Shown here in pieces: positions 27,268 to 35,916 of a stretch of 64,000 nucleotides of DNA. Source of the DNA: Thermasporomyces composti (lineage in GTDB: Bacteria > Actinomycetota > Actinomycetes > Propionibacteriales > Actinopolymorphaceae); the NCBI RefSeq assembly GCF_003386795.1, contig NZ_QTUC01000001.1:2976001-3040000 (forward strand), in the 5' to 3' direction. The translations under genes and the position numbers were made by a program. Position 1 is the stretch's first letter. Each line of letters starts with the position of its first letter. The notes beneath the pieces are model-generated. The model was given only the letters and a program-made list of their open reading frames with translations. It was not told where the DNA came from and made no database searches.

Positions 27268-27672
27268 TCAGGCGGCGCGGTCCCAGTACCCAGGCGGCGG
27301 CTCGAGCACACAGAACTCGTTGCAGTCGGGATCGGCCAGGACGACGTGCCCTTCGTCGCCACGCTGACCTACGTCGAGGTGGCTCCCACCGAGCCGCAAC
27401 ACCGTCTCCACCTTCTGCCGCTGGTCGTCGATGCTGGTGATGGTCAGGTGAAGCTGCATCCGGCTGGGCTCGACCTTCGCTGTGTGGCTGGAGACGAAGC
27501 GGAGACCGAGCTGTGTCTCGTCGCCGGGCAGCAGCTTTCCATCGGTTTCCTCGACGACCTCCCGGCTCAGAACCGCGGCCCAGAATGCTGCCAGGCGAGC
27601 TGGGTCGTGGGCGTCGAAGGCAATCGTCAACGATCGGGCGGCACGCTCCGGACCGTAGGGGCAAGCGGGCAC
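27268..27672 (-). CDS. VOC-family protein
   Basis: This 134-residue protein has the VOC pattern: LTIAFDAHDPARLAAFWAAVLSREV opens the first module, MQLHLTITSIDDQRQKVETVL the second, and the end is VVLADPDCNEFCVLEPPPGYW. It is of the type often annotated as glyoxalase-like (4a-hydroxytetrahydrobiopterin-dehydratase-like VOC). The GTG at 27672 fits the domain edge; the open frame upstream does not look like protein. It reads away from the broken cupin gene. Confidence 0.8.
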   Translation of the reverse strand: MPACPYGPERAARSLTIAFDAHDPARLAAFWAAVLSREVVEETDGKLLPGDETQLGLRFVSSHTAKVEPSRMQLHLTITSIDDQRQKVETVLRLGGSHLDVGQRGDEGHVVLADPDCNEFCVLEPPPGYWDRAA

Positions 27673-27673
27673 G

Positions 27674-27927
27674 GTGGCACCGGAGCTTTCCACGGGCCCT
27701 CGCTCGCGGGAGGGGCCGAACGGGGCGCACGCCCACGTGCTGGAGATGGACCCGGGCACGTCCTGGCCGCGCCGTCGTCCACGAACCCGGTCTACGTCGT
27801 CTCTGGCACGTTCAACGACAGCGCACGGGACCATCCGGCCGGCACTTTCCTCCACGCACCGGCCGGGTCATGGCACGTGCCCGCGACGACGGGCTGCACG
27901 CTCTTCCTCTTCTATCCGGAGGGCTGA
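27674..27927 (+). pseudogene. Frameshifted ChrR-like cupin gene
   Basis: One frame gives NGAHAHVLEMDPGTSWPRR. A second frame, from about 27785, continues PVYVVSGTFNDSARDHPAG, TFLHAPAGSWHVPATTGC and TLFLFYPEG before the stop at 27927. Joined, they form the typical small cupin of the ChrR/anti-sigma type. A one-base change near 27760-27785 breaks it, and the His-rich metal-binding segment between the halves is scrambled. Either a short dead gene or a sequence error. Confidence 0.65.
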
Positions 27928-28146
27928 CGGTCCTTCACAGCTCCAGGCCGACGAGAGACGCGATGGGGTCGCCCGGCCGCCGCAGCGGTGCGACAGCGTC
28001 AGGACGGGCTCTTAGCGTCAGGTCCCGGGTCGCCACGTCGTGCTTGGGGCGCGACTACCACCTCGACGCGCTCGGTCGACCTTGCCGTCGCGGCCGCAGC
28101 GCGTGAGCGGCGAGGCGTCGTCGGCCAGGTCGTGGGTGGTAGGGAC

Positions 28147-28189
28147 CCCACGCCGTCACCTGCCGGACGGCCTCTGCCCGCGGCGTGGG
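28147..28189 (-). terminator. Possible terminator after the fucosidase gene
   Basis: Arms CCCACGCCG (28147-28155) and CGGCGTGGG (28181-28189) pair over 9 bp with a long 25-nt loop, 25 bp past the minus-strand stop codon. The rest of 27928-28213 holds no recognisable gene. Confidence 0.35.
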
Positions 28190-28213
28190 TAGCGACGGGT
28201 GACCGCCGGACAG

Positions 28214-29674
28214 CTAGCGTGCGGCACGTTGGATCGCCAAGCAGTTCAGCTCCTCAGCCGGGCCGGTCTCGGGCAGGCGGACACGGAGACCCTCCTCGAC
28301 CTGCGCCCACTCGACGTCGCCGTGACCGAGAAGCCGGACTGATCGCACGCGATCCGCTGAGGTGAAGGTACGGATCAGCGCAGTGCGGTCGCTCGGCCAA
28401 CGCATGAGGAACGCGTACACGGTGCTGCCGCGTTGGGTGAACCGGAAGTCCTGGGGCGTCCAGTCGACTCGGTCCTCCCGGAACCCGTCGATCACGACAC
28501 GGCTAGGGCCCTCACCGAACACCCGGAACGGCCGGGTGCCGAAGATGCCTTCTCCGCAGATGCTCATCCAGCGAGCCATCTGGTCGAGGAGGAAGCTGCA
28601 CTCGTCATCGAGCGTGCCGTCGGGTCGCAACGGAATGTTCAGCAGGAGGTTGCCGTTCTTGGCGACGACGTCGACAAGGATCTCGAGAACGTGTCCCGGC
28701 GTCTTGTAGCGGCAGCGGGAGTCGTAGAACCAGTTGCCGACGCAGGTGTCGGTCTGCCACGGGTCAGGCCGAATGTCCGGTTCCTGGCTTCGCTCGACAT
28801 CCAGGACCCCGACACGTACCAGGTTGGGATCCCGAGTCTTCTGCGTGTAGACGGCCTGGTTGACTCCACCGTGCGCGGCTGCGCTGGTGTTGTACAAGTG
28901 GGCGACGGCACGCGCGCCCGCCGCGTGCCCGTCGGACTCGAAGGGGAGCGAACCGTCGGTGTACAGCAGGTCGGGCTGGAACCTGTCGATCATCTCGGTG
29001 ACGAGATCCAGCCAGCGTTGGTGCCACCAGGCGTTCGACGTGTACCACGGGTGTTGCACGGCTTCATCGCCCGCCCGGTAGTGCTCCTGGTTCGGCAGGT
29101 AGAGGTCCTCGTAGGCCGGATCGGTTCCGTCGTACGGCACTCCCTTGTACGGGCCGGCCTGGTCGGCACCCTTGTTCGTCGCGAACCAGCTGAACGATGC
29201 GCCGAGGTGTTCGCTGATCCCGAACCGTAGTCCACGCTTGAGAGCAGCCTCTCGCCATTCCGCGACGAGGTCACGCCCAGGCCCCACCTTCGCGGAGTTC
29301 CATCGGTGGAGGGCGGAGTCGTAGTTGAGGAAGTTGTCGTGGTGCACCGCCAGAGCGACGAAGTAGCGTGCGCCGGCCGCAACGTACCTGTCCATGAGGG
29401 CCTCGGGATCGAAGTTCTCCGCCTTCCACAGGGCGACGATGTCCTTGTAGCCGAACCTCGACGGATGGCCGTACGTGCGTACGTGGTGGCGGTACTGTTC
29501 CGAGCCTTCTCGATACATGTGTCGGGCGTACCAGTCACCCAGGCGAGGTACTGACTGCGGACCCCAGTGCGCCCAGATGCCGAGCTTCGCGTCGCGAAAC
29601 CACTCCGGCACCTCGAACGTCGACAGTGACTCGACGGTCGGCTGGAACGGGCCATTCAGCGGATGCGTGGTCAC
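28214..29674 (-). CDS. GH29-family alpha-L-fucosidase
   Basis: This 486-residue enzyme has a GH29 (beta/alpha)8 domain. It shows WFRDAKLGIWAHWGPQSVP (substrate His36), DRYVAAGARYFVALAVHHDNF, FGISEHLGASFSWF, the nucleophile Asp240 in PDLLYTDGSLPFE, and KNGNLLLNIPLRPDGTLDDE. A small C-terminal beta domain follows (about 400-486). There is no signal peptide, so it acts in the cytoplasm on imported fucosylated glycans. The GTG start has GGAGGAG 7 nt upstream. It is the last gene of the importer operon (57-nt gap), which links fucoside uptake to hydrolysis. Confidence 0.92.
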   Translation of the reverse strand: MTTHPLNGPFQPTVESLSTFEVPEWFRDAKLGIWAHWGPQSVPRLGDWYARHMYREGSEQYRHHVRTYGHPSRFGYKDIVALWKAENFDPEALMDRYVAAGARYFVALAVHHDNFLNYDSALHRWNSAKVGPGRDLVAEWREAALKRGLRFGISEHLGASFSWFATNKGADQAGPYKGVPYDGTDPAYEDLYLPNQEHYRAGDEAVQHPWYTSNAWWHQRWLDLVTEMIDRFQPDLLYTDGSLPFESDGHAAGARAVAHLYNTSAAAHGGVNQAVYTQKTRDPNLVRVGVLDVERSQEPDIRPDPWQTDTCVGNWFYDSRCRYKTPGHVLEILVDVVAKNGNLLLNIPLRPDGTLDDECSFLLDQMARWMSICGEGIFGTRPFRVFGEGPSRVVIDGFREDRVDWTPQDFRFTQRGSTVYAFLMRWPSDRTALIRTFTSADRVRSVRLLGHGDVEWAQVEEGLRVRLPETGPAEELNCLAIQRAAR

Positions 29675-29731
29675 AGTCGAACTCCTCCAGTGCGGTGAGC
29701 TGCGTGTCTCGGCAGGTGGGGTCGGTGTCAG

Positions 29732-30709
29732 CTACCAGAGGCTGGACCTGGCGAACCTCCGGGCGATCTGGTTGGCGATGACCAGCAGGATCAGACCGAC
29801 GACGGATCGGAACAGCCCGATAGCCGCGGCGTACGAGTACTGTGGCACCTCGGCGGCGAGGCCGATCTTGTAGACATAGGTGTCGATGACCTCCGAGGTC
29901 GACAGGTTGAGGCTGTTCTGCATGAGCAGGACCTTCTCGAACCCGATCGACAGGATCGAGCCGATGTTGAGAATGAGCATGATGACGGCCACCGGCATGA
30001 TCCCCGGCAGGTCGATATGCCAGATCCGCTTGACACGTGACGCGCCGTCGACGATCGCGGCTTCGTGAAGCTGTGGGTCGATGCTCGACAACGTGGCCAG
30101 GTAGATGACGGACCCGAAGCCCAGGTTCTGCCAGACGCTCGACCAGACGTAGAGATGACGGAAATAGCTCGGGTCGCTCAGAAAATCGAGTGGCCCAAGC
30201 CCGAAAAGGCCCAGCAGGTTGTTCAGCAGCCCGGTACGAGGGTCGAGGAGGACGACCAACATGCCCACGACGACGACAGTCGAGATGAAGTACGGGGCAT
30301 AGGTGATCATCTGCACAGAGCGCTTGAACCATCGAAGTCGTACCTGGTTCAGAGCCAGCGCCAGGATGATCGGGAGAGGGAACCCGACGAGGAGCTCGTA
30401 CGAGTGGAGGATGATCGTGTTCCGGATCACCGGCCAGAACATGAACGACTCGATGAAGCGTTCGAAGTGCGAGAAGCCGACCCATGGGCTGCCGGTTATC
30501 CCTTGCACCACGTTGTAGTTCTTGAACGCGATCTGCAGCCCGTACATGGGCCAGTAGTGAAAGATGAGAAGGTAGACGACTGGCAGCAGCAGCATGAGAT
30601 ACAGCTGCCAGCAGTTGCGAGCCCTGCGCCAGGTCGTGGTGCGAGGCCGTTGAGGCTGCTCGGCGACGCTCTCTCGGTGCGCATCCGGGCGGCGCAGCAG
30701 CGTGACCAT
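29732..30709 (-). CDS. LplB-type polysaccharide ABC permease
   Basis: This 325-residue permease has the LplB hallmarks: LLPVVYLLIFHYWPMYGLQIAFKNY near the N-terminus, TIILHSYELLVGFPLPI, and the EAA loop SIDPQLHEAAIVDGASRVKRIWHI. The ending SYAAAIGLFRSVVGLILL is typical of the family. It pairs with the next permease upstream. GAGGAGG lies just before the ATG. Confidence 0.92.
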   Translation of the reverse strand: MVTLLRRPDAHRESVAEQPQRPRTTTWRRARNCWQLYLMLLLPVVYLLIFHYWPMYGLQIAFKNYNVVQGITGSPWVGFSHFERFIESFMFWPVIRNTIILHSYELLVGFPLPIILALALNQVRLRWFKRSVQMITYAPYFISTVVVVGMLVVLLDPRTGLLNNLLGLFGLGPLDFLSDPSYFRHLYVWSSVWQNLGFGSVIYLATLSSIDPQLHEAAIVDGASRVKRIWHIDLPGIMPVAVIMLILNIGSILSIGFEKVLLMQNSLNLSTSEVIDTYVYKIGLAAEVPQYSYAAAIGLFRSVVGLILLVIANQIARRFARSSLW

Positions 30710-30746
30710 CGTTCCTCCTCTAGCTCGCCGGGACCCTGCGCGAGAG

Positions 30747-31679
30747 TCAGCCCTTGAGAGAGCCGATCATGATGCCTTTGACGAACTGCTTCTGTACGAA
30801 GGGGTAGGCAAGGAGCGGTGGGATACTGGCCACGACGATCAGGCAGTACTTGAGCAGGTCGCGCAGCTCCCGCCGACGGGCGAGCTCGGCCGCGTCGGCC
30901 ATCGTCGGGTCGATGCTGCTCTGGATGAGGATCTCCCGGAGCACGAGCTGGAGTGGGAAGAGCTCCTCGTTGGTCAGGTAGATGAGAGCGTTGAAGAACT
31001 GGTTCCAGTGGCCGACCGCGTAGAAGAGAACATTGACCGCGATGATGGGCTTCGACAGCGGCAGCACGATGCTCCAGAAGAAGCGGAAGTCGTCGCAGCC
31101 GTCGATGCGCGCCGCCTCGAGCAGTTCGTGAGGAATCGTTACCTGGTAGTACGTCCGAGTGATGATCACGTTCCACACGGCCAGAGCGGTGGGCAGGATG
31201 AGCGCCCACCGCGTGTTGAGCAGACCCAGGTCATGCACCACGAGGTAGGTGGGGATGAGCCCACCGGAGAACATCATGGTGAAGACGAAGAGCAGCATGA
31301 ACCAGTGGCGACCGACGAGGTCGCGCCGTGACAGCGGGTATGCCGCCAGGAGGGTCAGCGTGAGGTTGAGGGTGGTTCCGACCGCGACGTAGAAGAGCGA
31401 GTTGGCGAACCCGCGAACGATCGGCTTGTGGTTGAAGATCGTCTCGTAGCCGTTGAAGTTGATGTCGACAGGCCAGAGCCAGACGCGACCCGACGACACG
31501 GCGTCCGGGTCGCTGATGGACGCTGAGGCGATGAATATCAGCGGATACAGGATGACGAGGAGCAGGAGAGTGAGGACGATGTAGTTGACGACGGTGAATA
31601 TCCGGTCGGATCTGGATTCTTGAATCCGCCTGGGAGTCTTCGATCGCGTGCTCCTAGCCTGAAGGGTTGTGGCGGCCAT
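30747..31679 (-). CDS. LplC/YtcP-type ABC permease
   Basis: This 310-residue permease shows the LplC pattern: a first helix at VNYIVLTLLLLVILYPLIF, SLFYVAVGTTLNLTLTLLAAYPLSR, the docking loop IPHELLEAARIDGCDDFRFFW and the C-terminal PFVQKQFVKGIMIGSLKG. The GAGGAGG ribosome site is well placed. It lies between the binding-protein and LplB genes with gaps of 53 and 37 nt. Confidence 0.92.
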   Translation of the reverse strand: MAATTLQARSTRSKTPRRIQESRSDRIFTVVNYIVLTLLLLVILYPLIFIASASISDPDAVSSGRVWLWPVDINFNGYETIFNHKPIVRGFANSLFYVAVGTTLNLTLTLLAAYPLSRRDLVGRHWFMLLFVFTMMFSGGLIPTYLVVHDLGLLNTRWALILPTALAVWNVIITRTYYQVTIPHELLEAARIDGCDDFRFFWSIVLPLSKPIIAVNVLFYAVGHWNQFFNALIYLTNEELFPLQLVLREILIQSSIDPTMADAAELARRRELRDLLKYCLIVVASIPPLLAYPFVQKQFVKGIMIGSLKG

Positions 31680-31732
31680 ATCGATCCTCCTCGCCGTACC
31701 CGTTGGCCGCGACTCACCTGTAGGACTGGTGC

Positions 31733-33562
31733 TCAGGAGTACTTGGCGTCGTAGGCCTCCTGGTACGCCCGGAGGTAGTTCTCGAGGCCGATCCGGTTGA
31801 GCGTGTCGACGTAGGTCTCCCAGGCGGCGTTGTCGTTGATGTCGAGCTCGCCCATGGTGAACTTGGCTTCGTGCTGCAGCACGTGGTTCTCGATCGCCAG
31901 CTCGATCTCGCTCGTGATACTGGCCTGCTCCTCGGTGAGGTAGACAAGCGGAAGCTGGAGACGCTGGTCCTGACGCGCCTCGTAGTACTTCTTCGACTCC
32001 TCGTACAGCGGCTGCTCGAACGTTGGAGCCTTGGGGTCGACCGCCTCAGACAGCCGGAACTCGTTCGAGCGGAAGCTCAGACCCAGCTGCCCCCACCAGA
32101 TGCCGTCCTCCGGAGGCCAGGTGATGAGAGCCTTGTAGAGAGCCTGCTTTCCGTTGATACCCTTCTCGCCTTCTTTCGCCCAACGCCAGCCCTCGTTGAT
32201 GTCGCCGTAGTAGAGCCGGAGCTGAGCTTCAAGCTCGTACAGCCCATCGGCCCATTGCACGGCGAGTCCTGGGTACTTGCACGCGCTGGTCACAACGAAG
32301 CCAGCGTTGTTGCCGGCCTTCCCGTAGTAGTTCCAGGACGAGATCGCGGTCCCGTCCGGACCCTTCAGGGTGGGCACGCACACGTAGCCGTGCCAGCGGG
32401 CGTCGGGATCCGAGGCGTCGACAGTCATGAAGCTGCCCCAGTCCCACGCGCGTACGACGCCGAGGATGTTGTCGCCCTCGCGGTTTCCGATGCGCTGGAG
32501 CGCCTCCAGGTCCTGGGTGAAGGACTCCTTGGCGATCAGGCCCTTTCGGTACAGCCGGTTCTGGTAGCGCCACCCTTCCCGCCACTCGGGCTTGTTCACG
32601 ACGATGTCGACCTTGCCGTCGTTGAGGTACAGCCACGGGTAAGGACGGTTGCTCGCGGGCCCTCCCGGGTTGTACATGAACGACCCCATGAAGAAGTTGC
32701 TCAACGGTGCCGGCCACCCAGGATGTGCGTGGCCCATGAGCGGGAGCTCGTCCTTCTTCCCGTTGCGGTTCGGGTCCTCGTTGACGAAGGCGGTGAGGAC
32801 GTCCTCGAACTCGTCGAGAGTGGTCGGCATGCTCAAGCCGAGCTCGTCGAGCCAAGGCTTGTAGATCCACATCCGCTGGATGCCGCAGTTGCAGTGGAAG
32901 CAGTCATTGACGTAGGGCATCGTGTAGATGTTGCCGTCGTTGGCGGTGACGAGCTCCTTGACGTCCGGGTACGCCTCGAAGATCCGCTTGATCTCGACGC
33001 AGTACTCGTCGATCAGGTCATTGAGCGGTACGAACAGACCCTGGGAGCCGTAGAGCATCTGCTGCGCAGGGCTGAAGTCGATGTTCATGAACGCGTCCGG
33101 CAGGTCTCCGGACGCGATCATCGCGTTGACCTTCGTCATCGCGTCAGAGGAGCCTGCTTCGCCCGCGACCACGTGCCACTCGATGTGCACGCCCGTGATC
33201 TCCTCGTACCACTTCGTGAAGAGGTTCTCCTTCCAGTCGCCGACGGCTGTGTTCTGCGGCACGACGATCCGGAGCGTGACCCTCTCCTTGACGAGCGGTT
33301 GCTTGTGCGACGCGACCGGGCCGACGTATCCCTCGGGATAGATCGGGTCGTTGTTCGGTGATGACTTGGGCCCACCCTTCTGCGCCAGCGGATCCTCGGG
33401 CACGGAGCCGCCCTGCGGATTGCCGCCGCCGCTGCAACTGGCCAGGAACGCAGCGGTGGAGGCTGCGGAGAGGCCGATGCCCAACGCGTGGGTGACGAAT
33501 TGCCGCCGCGACATGCCGCTCACGGCAGGGTCCTTCGATGTGCCGTGGTGCTCTTCCGCCAT
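31733..33562 (-). CDS. LplA-type extracellular solute-binding lipoprotein
   Basis: This 609-residue binding protein has a Tat/lipoprotein signal (MSRRQFVTHALGIGLSAAS then FLASC). A long Gly/Pro/Ser-rich linker leads to a family-1-type binding domain with NTAVGDWKENLFTKWYEEITG, DLPDAFMNI and RNGKKDELPLMGH. The size (550-610 residues) and the paired LplB/LplC permeases identify the LplA group, which takes up oligosaccharides. I chose the ATG at 33562 because GAGGAG lies 6 nt upstream; an open frame runs further without one. It is the first gene of the operon ending with the fucosidase. Confidence 0.92.
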   Translation of the reverse strand: MAEEHHGTSKDPAVSGMSRRQFVTHALGIGLSAASTAAFLASCSGGGNPQGGSVPEDPLAQKGGPKSSPNNDPIYPEGYVGPVASHKQPLVKERVTLRIVVPQNTAVGDWKENLFTKWYEEITGVHIEWHVVAGEAGSSDAMTKVNAMIASGDLPDAFMNIDFSPAQQMLYGSQGLFVPLNDLIDEYCVEIKRIFEAYPDVKELVTANDGNIYTMPYVNDCFHCNCGIQRMWIYKPWLDELGLSMPTTLDEFEDVLTAFVNEDPNRNGKKDELPLMGHAHPGWPAPLSNFFMGSFMYNPGGPASNRPYPWLYLNDGKVDIVVNKPEWREGWRYQNRLYRKGLIAKESFTQDLEALQRIGNREGDNILGVVRAWDWGSFMTVDASDPDARWHGYVCVPTLKGPDGTAISSWNYYGKAGNNAGFVVTSACKYPGLAVQWADGLYELEAQLRLYYGDINEGWRWAKEGEKGINGKQALYKALITWPPEDGIWWGQLGLSFRSNEFRLSEAVDPKAPTFEQPLYEESKKYYEARQDQRLQLPLVYLTEEQASITSEIELAIENHVLQHEAKFTMGELDINDNAAWETYVDTLNRIGLENYLRAYQEAYDAKYS

Positions 33563-34139
33563 GTCGTTCTCCTCTTCACATGCCGGGAGATGCCTCGCAC
33601 CGGCTCGGAATGCTTGGTGATCGGTCGGATGTAGAGGGGCGGCAACGCGTCCGGATATCGCACGTCGCCCGCGCACGCTGACCGGAGGCACCGGCGACTC
33701 GTATCTGACGTCGGTCATGACGCCAGTCCGGAGCCGGATCGCCGTCATCGGTGAAGGAAAATGTATATGAGATAGATCTACTGTCTAGACTCGTGGCCAA
33801 GTCCGGTCGCGCTGTCTGCCCTCCCACGTCGTCCTGGTCGCCGTGCGGAGATGCTGTGGAGCGTCGAACCGGTCGATGGAGGGTGGGCGGTTTGCCAGCC
33901 CAGCGCGACGTGCTTCAGGCAGAACGCCTGTCTCGCGGTCGATTTCGCTCGTCGAGGAGATGCGGGGCCGTGGCTCGAGACCGTGGGGGTCCGCTCCGAA
34001 CGGGTCGGCGTGATGGGTTGATCTCAGGCGTTGAGGCGTCCTTTGATCTCTGTCAAGAGAGACCGTGACGATATAGCGTATATATGTAGGATGCCGCTCA
34101 TCCCTCATGGGGTTGACGCTCGATGCAAGGTGGTGGCAG
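33563..34139. promoter_or_regulatory. Divergent regulatory gap with two AT-rich islands
   Basis: This is the 577-bp gap between the LplA operon and the GntR gene, with no protein-like frame. Two AT-rich islands stand out. Near 33760-33790 are TAGATCTA (33773-33780) and GTCTAGAC (33783-33790), both perfect palindromes, beside ATGTATATGAGA. Near 34071-34088 is ATATAGCGTATAT, a 5-3-5 inverted repeat, followed by a TATATA promoter-like run. The first would serve the operon, the second the regulator. Promoter assignment is inferred from composition. Confidence 0.45.
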
Positions 34140-34823
34140 GTGTCAGCTGATCCGCTTCCGCTCGAGCGCCTCGCGCCTCGACGGGTGCTCGTCGACGAGG
34201 TCGCTCAGGCCGTCCGAAACCTCTTGATGGACCAGACGATCAAGCCTGGACAGAGCCTGATCATCGGACGGCTTGCCGAGGCGCTTGGGGTCTCGCACAC
34301 CCCTGTGCGTGAGGCGCTTGCCCGTCTCGAGTCCGAAGGCCTCGTCGTCAAGCGGCCACAACGCGGCTACTTCGCGACCGAGCTGCTGACGACGGACGAG
34401 ATGATCGAACTCTTCGAGCTCCGCCTCCTTCTGGAGCCGTGGGCCGCGGCACAGGTAGCGGCGGCAGCTCGTCACATCGATGTCAGCGGGTTGCGGGCCG
34501 AGCTGACCAGGTTCACCAGTGCCCTGCGATCCGGGCCGGAGTCTCCCTACCGCTTGCTCTGTGATCACGACATCAGGTTCCACGGCCTGCTGATGGAGCT
34601 GTGTGGAAACCGTCAGGTTGCCCGGGCATTCGAGCGCACACACTGTCATTTGCACCTGCTACGGGTCCAGAGCCGAGCATCGAAGGCCGATGTCACTGTC
34701 GCTGAGCACGAAGCGATCGTGACCGCAATCGAACGCCGTGACGTCGACGGGGCAGCTGAGGCCATGCGTCGGCATCTCAACGAGGCCTGCAAGCGCGCTA
34801 TCACCCTTCGAGACGAGGGTTAG
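34140..34823 (+). CDS. GntR/FadR-family transcriptional regulator
   Basis: This 227-residue regulator has a winged helix (QAVRNLLMDQTIKPGQSLIIGRLAEALGVSHTPVREALARLESEGLV) and an FCD domain with metal-binding positions at CDHDIRFHGLLME and VAEHEAIVTAI, plus a final RHLNEACKRA helix. I chose the GTG at 34140 because AAGGTGG precedes it; an ATG at 34107 has no site. It is divergent from the LplABC-fucosidase operon, so it is the likely repressor. Confidence 0.88.
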   Translation: MSADPLPLERLAPRRVLVDEVAQAVRNLLMDQTIKPGQSLIIGRLAEALGVSHTPVREALARLESEGLVVKRPQRGYFATELLTTDEMIELFELRLLLEPWAAAQVAAAARHIDVSGLRAELTRFTSALRSGPESPYRLLCDHDIRFHGLLMELCGNRQVARAFERTHCHLHLLRVQSRASKADVTVAEHEAIVTAIERRDVDGAAEAMRRHLNEACKRAITLRDEG

Positions 34824-35005
34824 CGAACGGCGACCACGTCGCCGAGTCCGCCGTGGGTACGTGGAGGCCCACGGGCATGGCCTCCTTCCAATCTGGCGCC
34901 GCTCGGAGAGCAGGGTCTGGCTCGCCGTCGTCACGGGAGAACGCTCGATGTCGTCGCCGGAAAATCGGATGAGGTCCGGCTGAGCGCTGTCGTAGCGTCG
35001 GTCCC

Positions 35006-35806
35006 GTGACGGATGAGGTGAACACGCACGGGCCGGCCACTCGCCAGCCGTATGACGATCCATCGGACGGTTGGTTCCCCGAGAGCGTCGCGGCGGAGTA
35101 CGACGCACCTGGCGGTGCGAACGCTCCCGAGGTCGTGACGCCCATCGTGGACGTCCTTGAGGACCTGGCTGAGGGCGGTCCGGTGCTGGAGTTCGCGGTG
35201 GGGACCGGCCGGATCGCCGCGCCGCTGGCCGCGCGTGGCGTGCCGGTGAGCGGCATCGAGCTGAGCAAGGCGATGGCGGCGCGGATTCCCGACAAGCCGG
35301 GTGGTGAGGCGGTCAAGGTCACGATCGGCGACATGCGGACGACCCGGGTGCCGGGCGAGTTCTCGCTGGTCTTCCTGGTCTTCAACACGATCTCGAACGT
35401 CACCACGCAGGACGGACAGGTCGAGGTGTTCCGCAACGCGGCCGCGCACCTTCGGCCCGGTGGGCTGTTCCTGATCGAGGTCGGTCTGCCGAGCCTGCGT
35501 CGCCTGCCCCCGGGGCAGGACACCGTGCCGTTCGCGGTGGAGCCTGACGGCCACGGTGGCGGCTACCTCGGGTTCGACCAGTTCGACGTCGTGACCCAGC
35601 AGTTCACGTCGAACCATGTGACCGTCTCCCCGGACGGGAGGGGCAGGTTCCGCCGCATTCCCTTCCGGTACGTCTGGCCGAGCGAGCTGGACCTCATGGC
35701 GCGAATCGCCGGCATGAGGCTGAAGTACCGCTGGTCGGACTGGGACCGATCCGAGCTCACGGCGGAGAGCACCAAGCACGTGTCGGTCTGGGAGAAGCCC
35801 TGGTGA
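35006..35806 (+). CDS. Class I SAM-dependent methyltransferase
   Basis: This 266-residue Rossmann-fold methyltransferase has motif I VLEFAVGTGRIAAPLAARG, an acidic motif II (VSGIELSKAM), GDMRTTRVPGEFSLVFLVFNTISN and the LRPGGLFLIEV post-motif. Its target cannot be inferred: small molecule is more likely than nucleic acid, from size and lack of extra domains. It reads from GTG. No operon partner is visible; the next gene converges. 182 bp before it hold no recognisable gene. Confidence 0.85.
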   Translation: MTDEVNTHGPATRQPYDDPSDGWFPESVAAEYDAPGGANAPEVVTPIVDVLEDLAEGGPVLEFAVGTGRIAAPLAARGVPVSGIELSKAMAARIPDKPGGEAVKVTIGDMRTTRVPGEFSLVFLVFNTISNVTTQDGQVEVFRNAAAHLRPGGLFLIEVGLPSLRRLPPGQDTVPFAVEPDGHGGGYLGFDQFDVVTQQFTSNHVTVSPDGRGRFRRIPFRYVWPSELDLMARIAGMRLKYRWSDWDRSELTAESTKHVSVWEKPW

Positions 35807-35916
35807 GGTTCAGGAGGAGCTGGCTCGCGGCCGGGACGGGCGTTCGCGGCCACCGGGACGCCTGAACATTCTCGGCGACGACGCCCGGGGAACCTCGCGC
35901 CGACCGGTCGGCCCGC

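Noticed and set aside
31871-33361. A 496-codon plus-strand open frame opposite the LplA gene
   Set aside because: No domain is recognisable and the Leu/Val/Asp-rich repeats mirror the codon pattern of the real minus-strand gene.
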